Shown one piece after another: positions 7,158 through 16,024 of a stretch of DNA of 63,803 nucleotides. How positions within the stretch are numbered: the stretch's first letter is position 1; each line of letters begins with the position of its first letter. Source of the stretch: Acetothermia bacterium UBA3571 (GTDB lineage Bacteria; Bipolaricaulota; Bipolaricaulia; Bipolaricaulales; Bipolaricaulaceae); contig DFNI01000015.1 of NCBI GenBank assembly GCA_002375995.1, forward strand, positions 1 to 63,803, given 5' to 3'. A model generated the notes under the pieces. The model had not been told where the DNA came from. It saw only the letters and a list, made by a program, of their open reading frames with translations, and made no database searches. The position numbers and the translations under genes were made by a program.

Positions 7158-9626
7158 TTACGGTACGATGAAGGTGATGGACTTGTAGGAAGGAATGGCC
7201 ACGACCTTGGAGGAAACGGCGACCTCGAGCTTCACGGTGCCGCTGGGCAGCTCGGCGGTGAGCTCGGGGGTGAGGACCACGTTCCAGGTGGGTCCGCCGA
7301 AGTACTCGGCCTCACCGACATCCACGAGGTTCCCCTCCGCGTCGAAGAGCAGGTACTTCACGAAGTCGATCTCCTCCGGCGGATAGGGCTCCTCCTTGAA
7401 GGTGATGTTCACCGGGATGATGGCACCAGAGCCAGGCTCGAGGATCTCGGGAGCACCCACGAAGTCGATCTCGGCGATCTTGGGCTCAGAGAAGCCGAGC
7501 CACTTGTCGGCAGGATCGGCGTAGTCCTCGAACCGCTTGAGGGTCAGGGTCTTGGCCACGGTGTCGACGGAGTCGAGGTAGAAGACGCCGTTGCCCACCC
7601 AGAAGTGGCCCTTCTCCTCGTACCACGCAAGGAGGTTCTGGTAGCGCTCGGCCGCATCGGCGGCGTATTTGCCGAGCACCTCGGCATAGGGCACGAAGTT
7701 CTCGGCGATGGCTTTATCCAGGTACTTCTTCAGGATATCCAGGGTCGGGCCGGCGATGTAGCTCATCCACTCGACACCGAGGCTGTCGGCCTTGTCCGAG
7801 GAGAACGCGGCCTCCTTGGCCTGCTCGGCCAGGATCCCCACGGCGATGGCATGCCACGGCGCCGGACCCTGGCTGTAGAAGGCGTCCAACGTGGCGTTAG
7901 CCGCGATAGTCTCAGCATCGAGCTCAATGGAGTCGGTGTAGTACTCGATCACCAACGGATCCTCAGAGACGATCCTGAGGCCCCGGAAGTATTCGAGGAA
8001 GGCCTCGAGGTCGGGCTTCACGGACTCATCGAAGATGGGCGACTCTTCCTTTCCGCGATCGAAGAAGAGGACGAACGGCATTAGGAGGTCGGCCACAGAG
8101 AAGGTGGAGCCATCGTGCCACTTGTCCTTGAGGAGCTGTGGATCGTAGTGGACCACCACCTTGACCTTAGCGGTGAGCCCTTCGGGGTACTTCTCGCCCA
8201 CCGTGATCCACTTCTGGTTGGCAGCGTCCCAGTCCACCCAGGCATCGGCCGGCACCTGGATCTCGTCCACGAACTGGAGATCCACCCAGTCGAGGGTCTT
8301 CCCGACGGGCAAGCCCTCCTTCACGTAGACCTCGGCCTTCTCCACCCGCTGGGGCCTGGCAAGGCCGGTGAACGGGTCGGGGAGCACCGCGGGCATGCCG
8401 GTGCCGCGAATGGGCATCATGTCGTAGATCCAGTTGGAGCCCGCCACGGCGTTCCACGGCTCGTTGAACATCTCGCCGATGGCGATCCTGACGGTGCCGC
8501 CCTCCACGGGGTTGCCTTCCTCATCGGTCCAGTGGAGGGTGTAGGACCACAGCCAGGAGCCGTACGCACCGCCGGCCAGGTCCACCGACATGGCGAGGCC
8601 CTTGCGCATGGGGAAGATCGGGGATTCATTGGCCAGCCAGACGCGCACGGAGTTCTTCATGGCGTAATCCAGGGCCTTTTCCATCAGTTCCTGCCGCTCC
8701 TCGATGGTGGCGTAGTCGTTGTAGGCCAGCTTCTTGAATACTTCATCGGCCTCAGGTTCCACGTAATATGCCTGCCACAGCGGCACGCCCAGGCCGCGCT
8801 TGGTGTAGAAGAAGTCGAAGTTGCCGCCCTGGTCCCGGGAGATCGAAGTGGTGATCCACCCGCCGGTGTAGATGTGGAAGCAACCCTCTGCCGGATCGGT
8901 GAAGATCCAGCACTTGGCGAGGTCCCGGGAGACACCGTAGCGGCGGTCCACGGTGAAGCCGAGCTCCTCCAGGAGGCCGGCCACGTAGTCACCGATTTCC
9001 TTACGGACGTCCTCAACCCGGATAAGGAAGATGATGGTTACGGGCTCGCCCTTGTAGTACCATTTGCCGTCCACGAGCTCGGCCCCAAGCTTGAGCATTT
9101 CCTCGGTGATGACCTCTTTTGCCTTCTCAAAGTTGGGGGCGTATTTAGCCTCGAGCTCCCGGGCCTTCACAAGGAGCTTGGCGTAGTCCGGGAAGGTGGG
9201 GGTAATGGGGAGATACCGGGGGATGGCCAAGCCCTTGTACAGCTCTTTCACGATGTAATCACGATCGATGAGCCAGTTCATCGCCTCCCGGATCCTGGGA
9301 ATCGCGAAGGGGTTGAGCATCCCGTTCTTGAACTCTTTGGGCATCACTTCCGGATCGGCGGGGTAGGGGTTGAAGGTGAGCTCCGTGTACGCACCGTAGG
9401 CGCTAACCGTATAGAGATCCGGGGACTCGATAATTTTCTGGTAGACGTCGATGTCATCCACGGAGTATGCGTATAGATCGGCTTCGCCGGCGATCATGCG
9501 CTCCACGGCTTTCGCCATGTCGGGCTCGGAGAAAAAGATCACCTCATCCACCCATGCCCCCGTCCGAGCCAAAGCCGCGGAGCCGAGAACAGCAACAACG
9601 AGGAAAATCAATCCTTTACGCCACAT
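7158..9626 (-). CDS. extracellular solute-binding protein (family 5-like), 822 aa, domain order apparently permuted
   Basis: A secreted substrate-binding protein of the 2.4-9.6 kb importer. ATG at 9626 is chosen because GGAGG precedes it by 5 nt; an in-frame GTG two codons earlier abuts the same site. A signal peptide covers about residues 1-21. Two things are odd. First, the length is 822 aa against 500-600 for the family. Second, segments normally in the middle of the family (GEADLYAYSV, then INWLIDRDYIVKELY-like text) come first. The normally early segments (GGTVRIAIGE and WHDGSTFSVADLL) come after residue ~390. The last ~110 residues look like an Ig/beta-sandwich domain. Substrate unknown: peptides or oligosaccharides. 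Confidence 0.85.
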   Translation of the reverse strand: MWRKGLIFLVVAVLGSAALARTGAWVDEVIFFSEPDMAKAVERMIAGEADLYAYSVDDIDVYQKIIESPDLYTVSAYGAYTELTFNPYPADPEVMPKEFKNGMLNPFAIPRIREAMNWLIDRDYIVKELYKGLAIPRYLPITPTFPDYAKLLVKARELEAKYAPNFEKAKEVITEEMLKLGAELVDGKWYYKGEPVTIIFLIRVEDVRKEIGDYVAGLLEELGFTVDRRYGVSRDLAKCWIFTDPAEGCFHIYTGGWITTSISRDQGGNFDFFYTKRGLGVPLWQAYYVEPEADEVFKKLAYNDYATIEERQELMEKALDYAMKNSVRVWLANESPIFPMRKGLAMSVDLAGGAYGSWLWSYTLHWTDEEGNPVEGGTVRIAIGEMFNEPWNAVAGSNWIYDMMPIRGTGMPAVLPDPFTGLARPQRVEKAEVYVKEGLPVGKTLDWVDLQFVDEIQVPADAWVDWDAANQKWITVGEKYPEGLTAKVKVVVHYDPQLLKDKWHDGSTFSVADLLMPFVLFFDRGKEESPIFDESVKPDLEAFLEYFRGLRIVSEDPLVIEYYTDSIELDAETIAANATLDAFYSQGPAPWHAIAVGILAEQAKEAAFSSDKADSLGVEWMSYIAGPTLDILKKYLDKAIAENFVPYAEVLGKYAADAAERYQNLLAWYEEKGHFWVGNGVFYLDSVDTVAKTLTLKRFEDYADPADKWLGFSEPKIAEIDFVGAPEILEPGSGAIIPVNITFKEEPYPPEEIDFVKYLLFDAEGNLVDVGEAEYFGGPTWNVVLTPELTAELPSGTVKLEVAVSSKVVAIPSYKSITFIVP

Positions 9627-9727
9627 ATACACCTCCTGTTGATATTGGAAATTTTTTCCGTGAAAAATCCTGACCGCCTCTCACCCCCTATTTTTGGCTC
9701 TAGAGGTCCATAAGGTATGCAATTTCT

Positions 9728-9756
9728 TTTATAGTGGGGAAGTTGGCGCCTGTCAA
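9728..9756 (-). promoter_or_regulatory. sigma-70-type promoter for the minus-strand transporter operon
   Basis: On the minus strand, TTGACA (9756-9751) and TATAAA (9733-9728) are separated by 17 nt, about 100 nt before the binding-protein start. Near-consensus and correctly oriented. Confidence 0.75.
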
Positions 9757-9836
9757 GTTCTTCCAGGGGCTCAGGACACGAGTGGGGACACCCCCGCGAT
9801 GATGACTGGGTAATGAACATGTCCAATAAAGTCAAG

Positions 9837-9880
9837 AAAAAAGCGGGAACGTGATTGTTCCTCCTTGGAAGGCGCTTTTT
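9837..9880. other. branched inverted repeat between divergent transporter operons
   Basis: An outer stem AAAAAGCG (9838-9845) pairs with CGCTTTTT (9873-9880). Inside are two further small inverted repeats, GGAAC/GTTCC (9846-9850/9857-9861) and CCTT/AAGG (9862-9872 area), giving a three-way-junction fold. T-runs on both strands make it a possible bidirectional terminator or insulator between the promoters at 9728 and 10014. Confidence 0.45.
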
Positions 9881-10013
9881 ATGTCCCGATTCAGGTCGAG
9901 GTTGAGTACCTAACTACGGTATCCCCTAGCCGCTGGGGTTAGCAAAACCGATGTGAATTTGAAATCTTTGTGAAGAACCTTCGTGCAAACACTTCTTTTG
10001 CGAATGACATCGG

Positions 10014-10043
10014 TTGACAGTTTTCTTGTGCTGAAGCTACAAT
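10014..10043 (+). promoter_or_regulatory. sigma-70-type promoter for the plus-strand transporter operon
   Basis: TTGACA (10014-10019) and TACAAT (10038-10043) with an 18-nt spacer. The predicted start near 10050 gives a leader of about 150 nt before the gene at 10204. That leader contains an imperfect hairpin (ATTGGCGG with CCGCCCAAT, 10159-10183) just before the Shine-Dalgarno site. Confidence 0.75.
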
Positions 10044-10203
10044 AAGTTGTGTTTCCTAGAGTCCTGAAGCGAAGGGAGGTGATGCAAACGGGGGAATAGG
10101 GTGTGATCCGACTTGGGGTTGAATTCCTCACGGTTTCGGCGGGTTAGGTCCCAGAGTATTGGCGGTGTATAAGCCGCCCAATGGATTGGAGGTGAAACGA
10201 AGG

Positions 10204-11985
10204 ATGCGGAAATTCTTGATTTCGCTTTTGTGTGTAGCGGGCTTCGTTTTCGGGGCGCTCGCTCAAGAATACAAAGTGGTTCCTTTGGGAGAGCCCGGCA
10301 CCCCCTGGGAGACCCTCACGCCCGGTAAACCCGGTGGGTACTTGGTGATAGGTACGTGGAACAACCCCCGCAGCTTCAATCCCTGGGCCACTGTGGAGAC
10401 CTCGACCACGGTGGTGACGAACCAAATTTTCGGCACCGGGCTCACCGAGGTCAATCCGGTGACGCTGAAGGTGGAGCCGGGACTTGCTAAGTCATGGGAA
10501 ATCTCTGAGGACGGCCTCACCATCACTTTCTACCTGCGCAAGGGCCTCAAGTGGTCCGATGGAGAGCCCTTCACCGCGGATGACGTGATCTTCACCTTCA
10601 AGGGCGTCATCTTCAACGAAGACGTGGCCACCAGTGCCCGCGACATTTTCTACGTGGAGGGCAAACTCCCCGAGGTAGAAAAAGTGGACGACTATACTGT
10701 AAAGTTCACCCTTCCGGCGCCGTTCCGCCCCTTCCTCCGCGCCATGTCTCAAGAGATCTATCCCATGCACAAGCTCAAGGACCTCTCCCGGGTCTACAAC
10801 CCCGACGCCGATCCTCAAGCGCTGACCAACGCCTGGAGCGTGGACACTCCGCCGGAGGAGATCGTGGGGATGGGGCCCTTCAAGCTCGTGGAGTTCATCC
10901 CCGACCAGCTGGTGGTGCTCGAGCGCAACCCCAACTACTGGAAGGTCGACCCCAACGGGGTCAAGCTTCCCTACCTGGATGGAATCAAGTACGTTATCAC
11001 CGGCGGTGCCGATGCCACCATGCTTAAGTTCCGCAACGGCGAGCTCGACGTGTACGGCCCCAGGCCCGAGGATTTGGCTACCCTTAAGGCCGAAGCGGAG
11101 CAGAAGGGCTTTGAGATCCTGATCGATCCCACTAAGCCGTTCTTCGGCACCAACTTCCTCTATTTCAACCTGGATTGCCCCGATGAGAAACTCCGGGAGT
11201 ACTTCAACATGATTGAATTCCGCCAGGCCATGGCCCACCTTATCGACAAGCAGTCGATCATCGACAACATCTACTTCGGGTTGGCGGTACCCCAGTGGGG
11301 GCCGATCTCTATCTTGTCGCCCTTCTACAACGAGGAGGTCCTACCTAAATTCGAGTATGATCCGAACAAGGCCGCTGAGCTGTTGGACAAGATCGGTCTC
11401 GTGGATCGCAACGGCGACGGTTGGCGTGACTTCCCCGACGGGACCACGTTCGAGTTCGAGCTTAACACCAACGTGGGGAACACCATCCGCGATCAAATCT
11501 GCCAGCTCTTCGTCGACGATGCCGCTTCCGTGGGGATCAAAGTCAACTACAACCCCATCGAGTTCAACGCGTTGGTGCAGAAGATCCTCGGCGGCCAGGC
11601 CGTGGCGGTGGTGATCGGTCTCACCGGCGGCGTAGAGCCTCACTTTGGCGCTAACGTCTACCGCTCCACCGGTAACCTCCACTTCTGGCACTATTCTGCC
11701 AAGGAGAACCCCACTCCGGCGGAGCAGCGGATAGATGAACTCATCGAGCTCGGGATCAAGACCTATGATTTCGACGAAGCCTACAAGTACTACTCCGAGC
11801 TGGCGAAGATCTTCGCCGAGAACCTGTGGCTAATCTACACCGTGAACCAGGTCTACATGTATTGTTACTACAAGAACCTCCAGAACACCGCCGAGTTCAG
11901 CCCTGCTGCCGGTGCCCTTGGCTTCTCTGATGTGCTCTGGAAGGAGAACCCCAACATGGTGGGCAACCGCGTGGTGGAAGGCTGA
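10204..11985 (+). CDS. extracellular solute-binding protein family 5 (DppA/OppA-like)
   Basis: A 593-aa binding protein with a clear signal peptide (MRKFLISLLCVAGFVFGALAQ). ATG 10204 is preferred over the upstream ATG at 10159 because GGAGGTG lies just before it and the signal peptide starts there. The domain order is normal: an early LRKGLKWSDGEPFTADDVIFT block, then NPNYWKVD, then MAHLIDKQSIIDNIYFGLAVP. It delivers its ligand to the permeases encoded at 12055 and 13054. No ATPase genes follow this operon; it may share ATPases with another importer. Substrate not determinable from sequence. Confidence 0.92.
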   Translation: MRKFLISLLCVAGFVFGALAQEYKVVPLGEPGTPWETLTPGKPGGYLVIGTWNNPRSFNPWATVETSTTVVTNQIFGTGLTEVNPVTLKVEPGLAKSWEISEDGLTITFYLRKGLKWSDGEPFTADDVIFTFKGVIFNEDVATSARDIFYVEGKLPEVEKVDDYTVKFTLPAPFRPFLRAMSQEIYPMHKLKDLSRVYNPDADPQALTNAWSVDTPPEEIVGMGPFKLVEFIPDQLVVLERNPNYWKVDPNGVKLPYLDGIKYVITGGADATMLKFRNGELDVYGPRPEDLATLKAEAEQKGFEILIDPTKPFFGTNFLYFNLDCPDEKLREYFNMIEFRQAMAHLIDKQSIIDNIYFGLAVPQWGPISILSPFYNEEVLPKFEYDPNKAAELLDKIGLVDRNGDGWRDFPDGTTFEFELNTNVGNTIRDQICQLFVDDAASVGIKVNYNPIEFNALVQKILGGQAVAVVIGLTGGVEPHFGANVYRSTGNLHFWHYSAKENPTPAEQRIDELIELGIKTYDFDEAYKYYSELAKIFAENLWLIYTVNQVYMYCYYKNLQNTAEFSPAAGALGFSDVLWKENPNMVGNRVVEG

Positions 11986-12000
11986 GGACACGGCCGACTT

Positions 12001-12043
12001 AAGGGGGGCGGTTATTGAAGCCGCCCCCCTTGTTTTTTATACT
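12001..12043 (+). terminator. intrinsic terminator after binding protein, overlapping a TATACT box
   Basis: An 11-bp GC-rich stem (AAGGGGGGCGG 12001-12011 with 12021-12031) is followed by G and six T. The T-run leads straight into TATACT (12038-12043). TTGAAG in the loop (12015-12020) sits 17 nt upstream of TATACT, so a weak promoter for the permeases may be built into the terminator. Confidence 0.88.
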
Positions 12044-12054
12044 CGCTATCGGCG

Positions 12055-13044
12055 ATGACCAGCTACATCATTCGGCGCTTTTTATACATGTTGCCCACAC
12101 TTTTAATAATTTCTATCGTGAGTTTTGCTATTCTGCAATTGATGCCAGGAGATTTCACCACAACCTTCAAAATGGATCCCCGTTTCAGTCGGGAGACGTT
12201 GAACAGGCTCATTGCCCAGTACGGTCTAGATAAACCCTGGTACGTACGGTATTGGAAGTGGATATCCGGGATCATCACCCGAGGCGATTTCGGATACTCC
12301 CTCGCCACCCGCCAGCCGGCCTTCGACGCCCTTTTCAAGGGAAGGCTTTCCTGGACGTTGCTCATGTCGTTTGGCACCTTGGTCTTCACGTGGTGCTTGG
12401 CGATTCCCATTGGAATCTTTTCCGCTATCCGACAGTATTCGGTGGCCGATTACGTGCTCACCTTCTTCGGCTTTCTGGGACTTTCCATTCCCAACTTTTT
12501 CCTGGCTTTGGTGATCATTTGGTTCCTGGTGGCGGTGGTGAACGTGGGGGCCCATGGGCTCGGAGTCGGGGGCTTATTCGATGTGCAATACATCAACGCT
12601 CCTTGGAGTTGGGCCAAGTTCGTGAACTTCTTATGGCACCTCTGGCCGGTGGTCGTGGTGGTGGGCACGGCGGGAATGGCCGGCCTCATTCGTTACATGA
12701 GGGGGCAACTGTTGGATACCCTGGGACAGCCTTACGTCCTCACCGCCCGGGCCAAAGGTCTTTCAGAGCGGGTAGTGATCTACAAGCACGCGGTCCGCAA
12801 CGCTATTAATCCCCTAGTCACCATGTTGGGCATGTCGTTGCCCGGGCTGTTTGAGGGAGCGTTTTTCACCGCCATAATCTTGGGGATCCCTTCGGTAGAG
12901 CGGGCTTTTTGGAACGCACTGCAACGTCGGGATGAATACGTGGTGATGTCGGGGCTCGTGTTTTTCGCCTTCATGCTTATGGTGGGGAACCTACTCGGCG
13001 ACATCATGTTGGCATGGGTGGATCCCAGGATCCGCTACGACTGA
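12055..13044 (+). CDS. ABC transporter permease, DppB type
   Basis: A 329-aa integral membrane protein with six predicted helices. The N-terminus YIIRRFLYMLPTLLIISIVSF and LMPGD are standard for DppB, the cytoplasmic loop LTARAKGLSERVVIYKHAVRNAI is the EAA motif, and the C-terminus ends DPRIRYD. The start ATG at 12055 follows the TATACT element by only 11 nt and has no good Shine-Dalgarno sequence, so initiation may be leaderless or coupled. Forms the channel with the DppC-type protein that follows after 9 nt. Confidence 0.92.
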   Translation: MTSYIIRRFLYMLPTLLIISIVSFAILQLMPGDFTTTFKMDPRFSRETLNRLIAQYGLDKPWYVRYWKWISGIITRGDFGYSLATRQPAFDALFKGRLSWTLLMSFGTLVFTWCLAIPIGIFSAIRQYSVADYVLTFFGFLGLSIPNFFLALVIIWFLVAVVNVGAHGLGVGGLFDVQYINAPWSWAKFVNFLWHLWPVVVVVGTAGMAGLIRYMRGQLLDTLGQPYVLTARAKGLSERVVIYKHAVRNAINPLVTMLGMSLPGLFEGAFFTAIILGIPSVERAFWNALQRRDEYVVMSGLVFFAFMLMVGNLLGDIMLAWVDPRIRYD

Positions 13045-13053
13045 AGGGGAAAG

Positions 13054-14169
13054 ATGGTGACATTCAAGAAGTCCAAACTGCCTAAAGAGGAAGAAGGGGT
13101 CAGCCTTTGGCAGCTGGCCTGGCGCCGGTTCCGGCGGCACAAGGTGGGCCGCCTGGGCGCGGTGATCGTTGGCTTTTTGTTCTTGGTTCTAATCTTTGCG
13201 GAATTCATCTCTCCCTATCCTCACACAAAGCAGTTCCGTTCCCTCACCTACGCCCCACCGACCAAGATCCACTTCTTCGACGAAAACGGGCGCCTCACGT
13301 GGCCGTTCGTCTACAAAACGGTCCGAAAATTGAATATGGAGACGTTCACGTGGGAGTTTTATGAGGACAAGAGCAAAAAATATCCTATCAAGTTTTTCGT
13401 GAGAGGACACAAGTACAAGTTGTTCGGGTTGATACCCACGAACATCCACCTGTTTGGTGTCGAGGGGGATGCAACCATTTTCCTTTTCGGAACTGACGAA
13501 ATGGGACGGGATCTTTTCTCCCGGGTCGTGATGGGTACAAGGGTCTCGCTAATTGTGGGCCCGTTTGTGGTGGCGATATCGTTTCCCATTGGGTTGCTTT
13601 TTGGCGGCATCTCCGGGTTTTATGGAGGGGCGATCGATATGTTCCTCCAGCGGGCGTTCGAGGTCATCATGTCTTTTCCCCGGTTGCCGTTGTGGCTTGC
13701 CTTGGGGTTGGCATTGCCGAAGGGCTGGACCCCTACCATGAGGTTCTTCGGAATCGTTTTGATAATGTCCTTTATCGGCTGGGCGGGGTTGGCCCGGGTC
13801 ATCCGGGGACAGGTCCTTTCCATCAGGTCCATGGACTTCACCGAAGCGGCACGGGCTATCGGTGCCCACGACCTGCGCATCATCGTGAGGCACATAGTGC
13901 CCAACCTGACCTCTTATCTGATAGTAGCTGCTACCCTCAGTATACCCGGAGCCATATTGGGGGAGTCGGGGTTGAGCTTCCTGGGGATAGGAATCCACGA
14001 GCCCATGGTCTCCTGGGGGCTTTTGCTCTCCAAGGCCAACACCGCGGCAACGATCCAGAGTTATCCCTGGCTGTTGATCCCCGGCATCTTCATTACCGTA
14101 ACGGTGCTTGCGTTTAACTTCCTCGGAGACGCCCTTCGGGATGCGTTCGATCCGTTCAGGGTTGTTTGA
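13054..14169 (+). CDS. ABC transporter permease, DppC type
   Basis: A 371-aa permease. TM1 (about residues 30-50) is followed by an extracytoplasmic insert of about 80-90 residues, then FGTDEMGRDLFSRVVMGTRVSL (the conserved DppC entry to the core), the EAA loop FTEAARAIGAHDLRIIVRHIVPN and a terminal DALRDAFDP. Family members are usually about 300 aa. Its 3' end overlaps the convergent gene at 14156 by 14 nt. No ATPase gene follows. Confidence 0.92.
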   Translation: MVTFKKSKLPKEEEGVSLWQLAWRRFRRHKVGRLGAVIVGFLFLVLIFAEFISPYPHTKQFRSLTYAPPTKIHFFDENGRLTWPFVYKTVRKLNMETFTWEFYEDKSKKYPIKFFVRGHKYKLFGLIPTNIHLFGVEGDATIFLFGTDEMGRDLFSRVVMGTRVSLIVGPFVVAISFPIGLLFGGISGFYGGAIDMFLQRAFEVIMSFPRLPLWLALGLALPKGWTPTMRFFGIVLIMSFIGWAGLARVIRGQVLSIRSMDFTEAARAIGAHDLRIIVRHIVPNLTSYLIVAATLSIPGAILGESGLSFLGIGIHEPMVSWGLLLSKANTAATIQSYPWLLIPGIFITVTVLAFNFLGDALRDAFDPFRVV

Positions 14170-15868
14170 GCCACTCCCTCAGCGCCTGATCAAGTTCAGG
14201 AAGCTCCAAACCTAAAACGTCTGTTGAGGCCTTATAGGGGCTTGCCCCCTCAACAAGGGCCTTCCAAAAGTCCTTGAGCTTCTCTTTTCCGTATATCTCC
14301 AAAATGAAGTGTATAAAGGCACCAGCCTCTGCTTCTACGATTTCGGAGGGATAAATGTGGAGCGGTTGGAAGATCTGGACCCAGCGGCCTTCCTGAAGGA
14401 CGAGCTTGGCTTCGGCGGTGAGATCCCACTCAGGGTAAGCCAAATATAGCGTCAGCCCATCTACCAGGATATCGAACTGGGGAAGACCCAAGAGGGAGAT
14501 GCGGTTCAACACGAACTGGACCAAAAGCGAGGGGATGTCTTGGGGCAAAACCCGTGTCCAAATCACGTTCCCGGGAAGGAAAACTCCTTCCGGCCGTTGC
14601 CCCAAGTATACGCAAATCCTCTCCGGGAGGTTTTCCTCCGAGAGATTCCAAAAGTCCAATGCCCGGCTTAAGGCTCTGTCCGCGCGGTCAAGAAGCCCTT
14701 CGGCTTCCGGTGTAACCGAAAGGCCCAATACTCGCAGCCTCCCGGTTTTCAACGGGGGGTTGGAAGCCAAAAGTTCCAGGGCTTCCTTTAGACGTTGATC
14801 CGTCACGTAGGGGAGAGCTTTTTTCGGTTCGCCCAAAGCGATATATGCGAGGCCCCGCAGTTCATCGGCTTCTGCACACTTTGTCCCTTCTAGCTGAAGC
14901 AAGGCCTCGCTTGGCCGCCCGAAGAAGATGAGTTTTTTTGCGCGTATCAGCGGGTTTTTTTCGGCTTCCGCGGCAGCGTGTTCGAGGAGCCCTTCCCAAC
15001 GTTGAACCAGCTCGTCCGGCCTCAGTCCCAAGGCTCGTGCTCCTTCTTCCCATCCCGTCGCAAGCCAGAAAGTTTTGACACCTTTGGCCCCATATGTTTC
15101 CACCACAAATCGGGCGAAGGCAGCTGCCACTGCCTCCCAGGAAGGGTCCTTGTTCGTAGTCTCATATGAGAGACCCCGGATAAGCGCAGCTAAGCTTTCC
15201 AAAGAAGGAGCGGCACTCACCCAGGGGGCATCTAGTTGGAAAAAGATCGTTTCCCATGGATCCTGAGGGAGGAGACGGTCAGGATGTCGGAAGAGCAAAT
15301 CCCAGTGGCGGGCCTTTCCGTAAGCCGTCGCTTCCACGGCCCAATTGATCCGGGGATGATCCAGGTAGAGGGAAAGCCCCCGGGGAAAGACGGGGTTCCC
15401 TGGCCCCCCGTACGCCAGGGAACAGGCCAGCCGCGCCAACGTTCCCTTTATGGGCCGGCCGATGAGGAGGTCCACTATCCCAACGGGCACCGCTTCCTCT
15501 TGCAACCTTGCGCCGTAGGCAACGTAAAGTTCCTCGGGCTTATGGTATGCGTAGACGTGGATTTCTTCAGGCAAAACTCGGGAGGGGATTCCCAGAAGCT
15601 CCAGGGTTTTGGACCATGCCCGGGAAATCTCTGCCGCCAAATCCCGGGCATTTTCGGCTACGGGGCTATCCTTCAAATAGTGAAGTACTATGGGAGGTTC
15701 AGCAACTTCTCCCAGAGGGCTTTTGGCCTTGCGATAGGCGGGCCAGGCCCAGAATACAATGACGCCTAAAACGAAAGCTATAGCCAAGCCCAAGGCCAAC
15801 CCTCCTGCGGTCCAAAGGATGGCTCGCCCCTTCTTCGGCCCTTTTGCGCTCATCAGCCTGACGATCAC
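14156..15868 (-). CDS. membrane-anchored protein with two degenerate peptidase-MA-like domains
   Basis: A 570-aa protein with one N-terminal transmembrane segment (about residues 18-42) and a large, presumably extracytoplasmic part. Two halves resemble each other: VAAAFARFVVETYGAKGVKTFWLAT...ALGLRPDEL (about 265-315) and EAGAFIHFILEIYGKEKLKDFWKAL...LGLELPEL (about 515-565). This pattern is the C-terminal end of gluzincin peptidase-MA-like domains, but no HExxH zinc motif is present in either half. I therefore infer a catalytically dead, duplicated domain protein. A GTG at 15868 or ATG at 15853 could start it; neither has a strong ribosome site. Function unknown. Confidence 0.65.
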   Translation of the reverse strand: MIVRLMSAKGPKKGRAILWTAGGLALGLAIAFVLGVIVFWAWPAYRKAKSPLGEVAEPPIVLHYLKDSPVAENARDLAAEISRAWSKTLELLGIPSRVLPEEIHVYAYHKPEELYVAYGARLQEEAVPVGIVDLLIGRPIKGTLARLACSLAYGGPGNPVFPRGLSLYLDHPRINWAVEATAYGKARHWDLLFRHPDRLLPQDPWETIFFQLDAPWVSAAPSLESLAALIRGLSYETTNKDPSWEAVAAAFARFVVETYGAKGVKTFWLATGWEEGARALGLRPDELVQRWEGLLEHAAAEAEKNPLIRAKKLIFFGRPSEALLQLEGTKCAEADELRGLAYIALGEPKKALPYVTDQRLKEALELLASNPPLKTGRLRVLGLSVTPEAEGLLDRADRALSRALDFWNLSEENLPERICVYLGQRPEGVFLPGNVIWTRVLPQDIPSLLVQFVLNRISLLGLPQFDILVDGLTLYLAYPEWDLTAEAKLVLQEGRWVQIFQPLHIYPSEIVEAEAGAFIHFILEIYGKEKLKDFWKALVEGASPYKASTDVLGLELPELDQALREWLKQP

Positions 15869-15948
15869 GCTATCAAAATGATACGTGATCCCGGATCGCC
15901 CGTCCTTTCGAGCTGTTGCTCTGGTCCAATGGGTATGATATTTTGGGG

Positions 15949-15977
15949 TTGGTTCCTCAAATTTTGGCTTTTATAAT
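15949..15977 (+). promoter_or_regulatory. promoter of the ParB-domain gene
   Basis: TTGGTT (15949-15954), 17-nt spacer, perfect TATAAT (15972-15977). GGGGAGGTGAGAGG precedes the start at 16025. Confidence 0.75.
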
Positions 15978-16024
15978 TATTGAGCGGGGAAGTTCCCCAA
16001 AGGGCATAAAGGGGAGGTGAGAGG

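Noticed and set aside
8115..9476. 453-codon open frame on the plus strand
   Set aside because: Exact antisense of the binding-protein gene; high GC at third positions leaves the opposite strand open. No family resemblance and no ribosome site.
10082..10099. Possible leader peptide (ATG, five codons, TAG) after GGGAGG
   Set aside because: The Shine-Dalgarno would be only 2 nt from the ATG and the peptide has no regulatory codon run.
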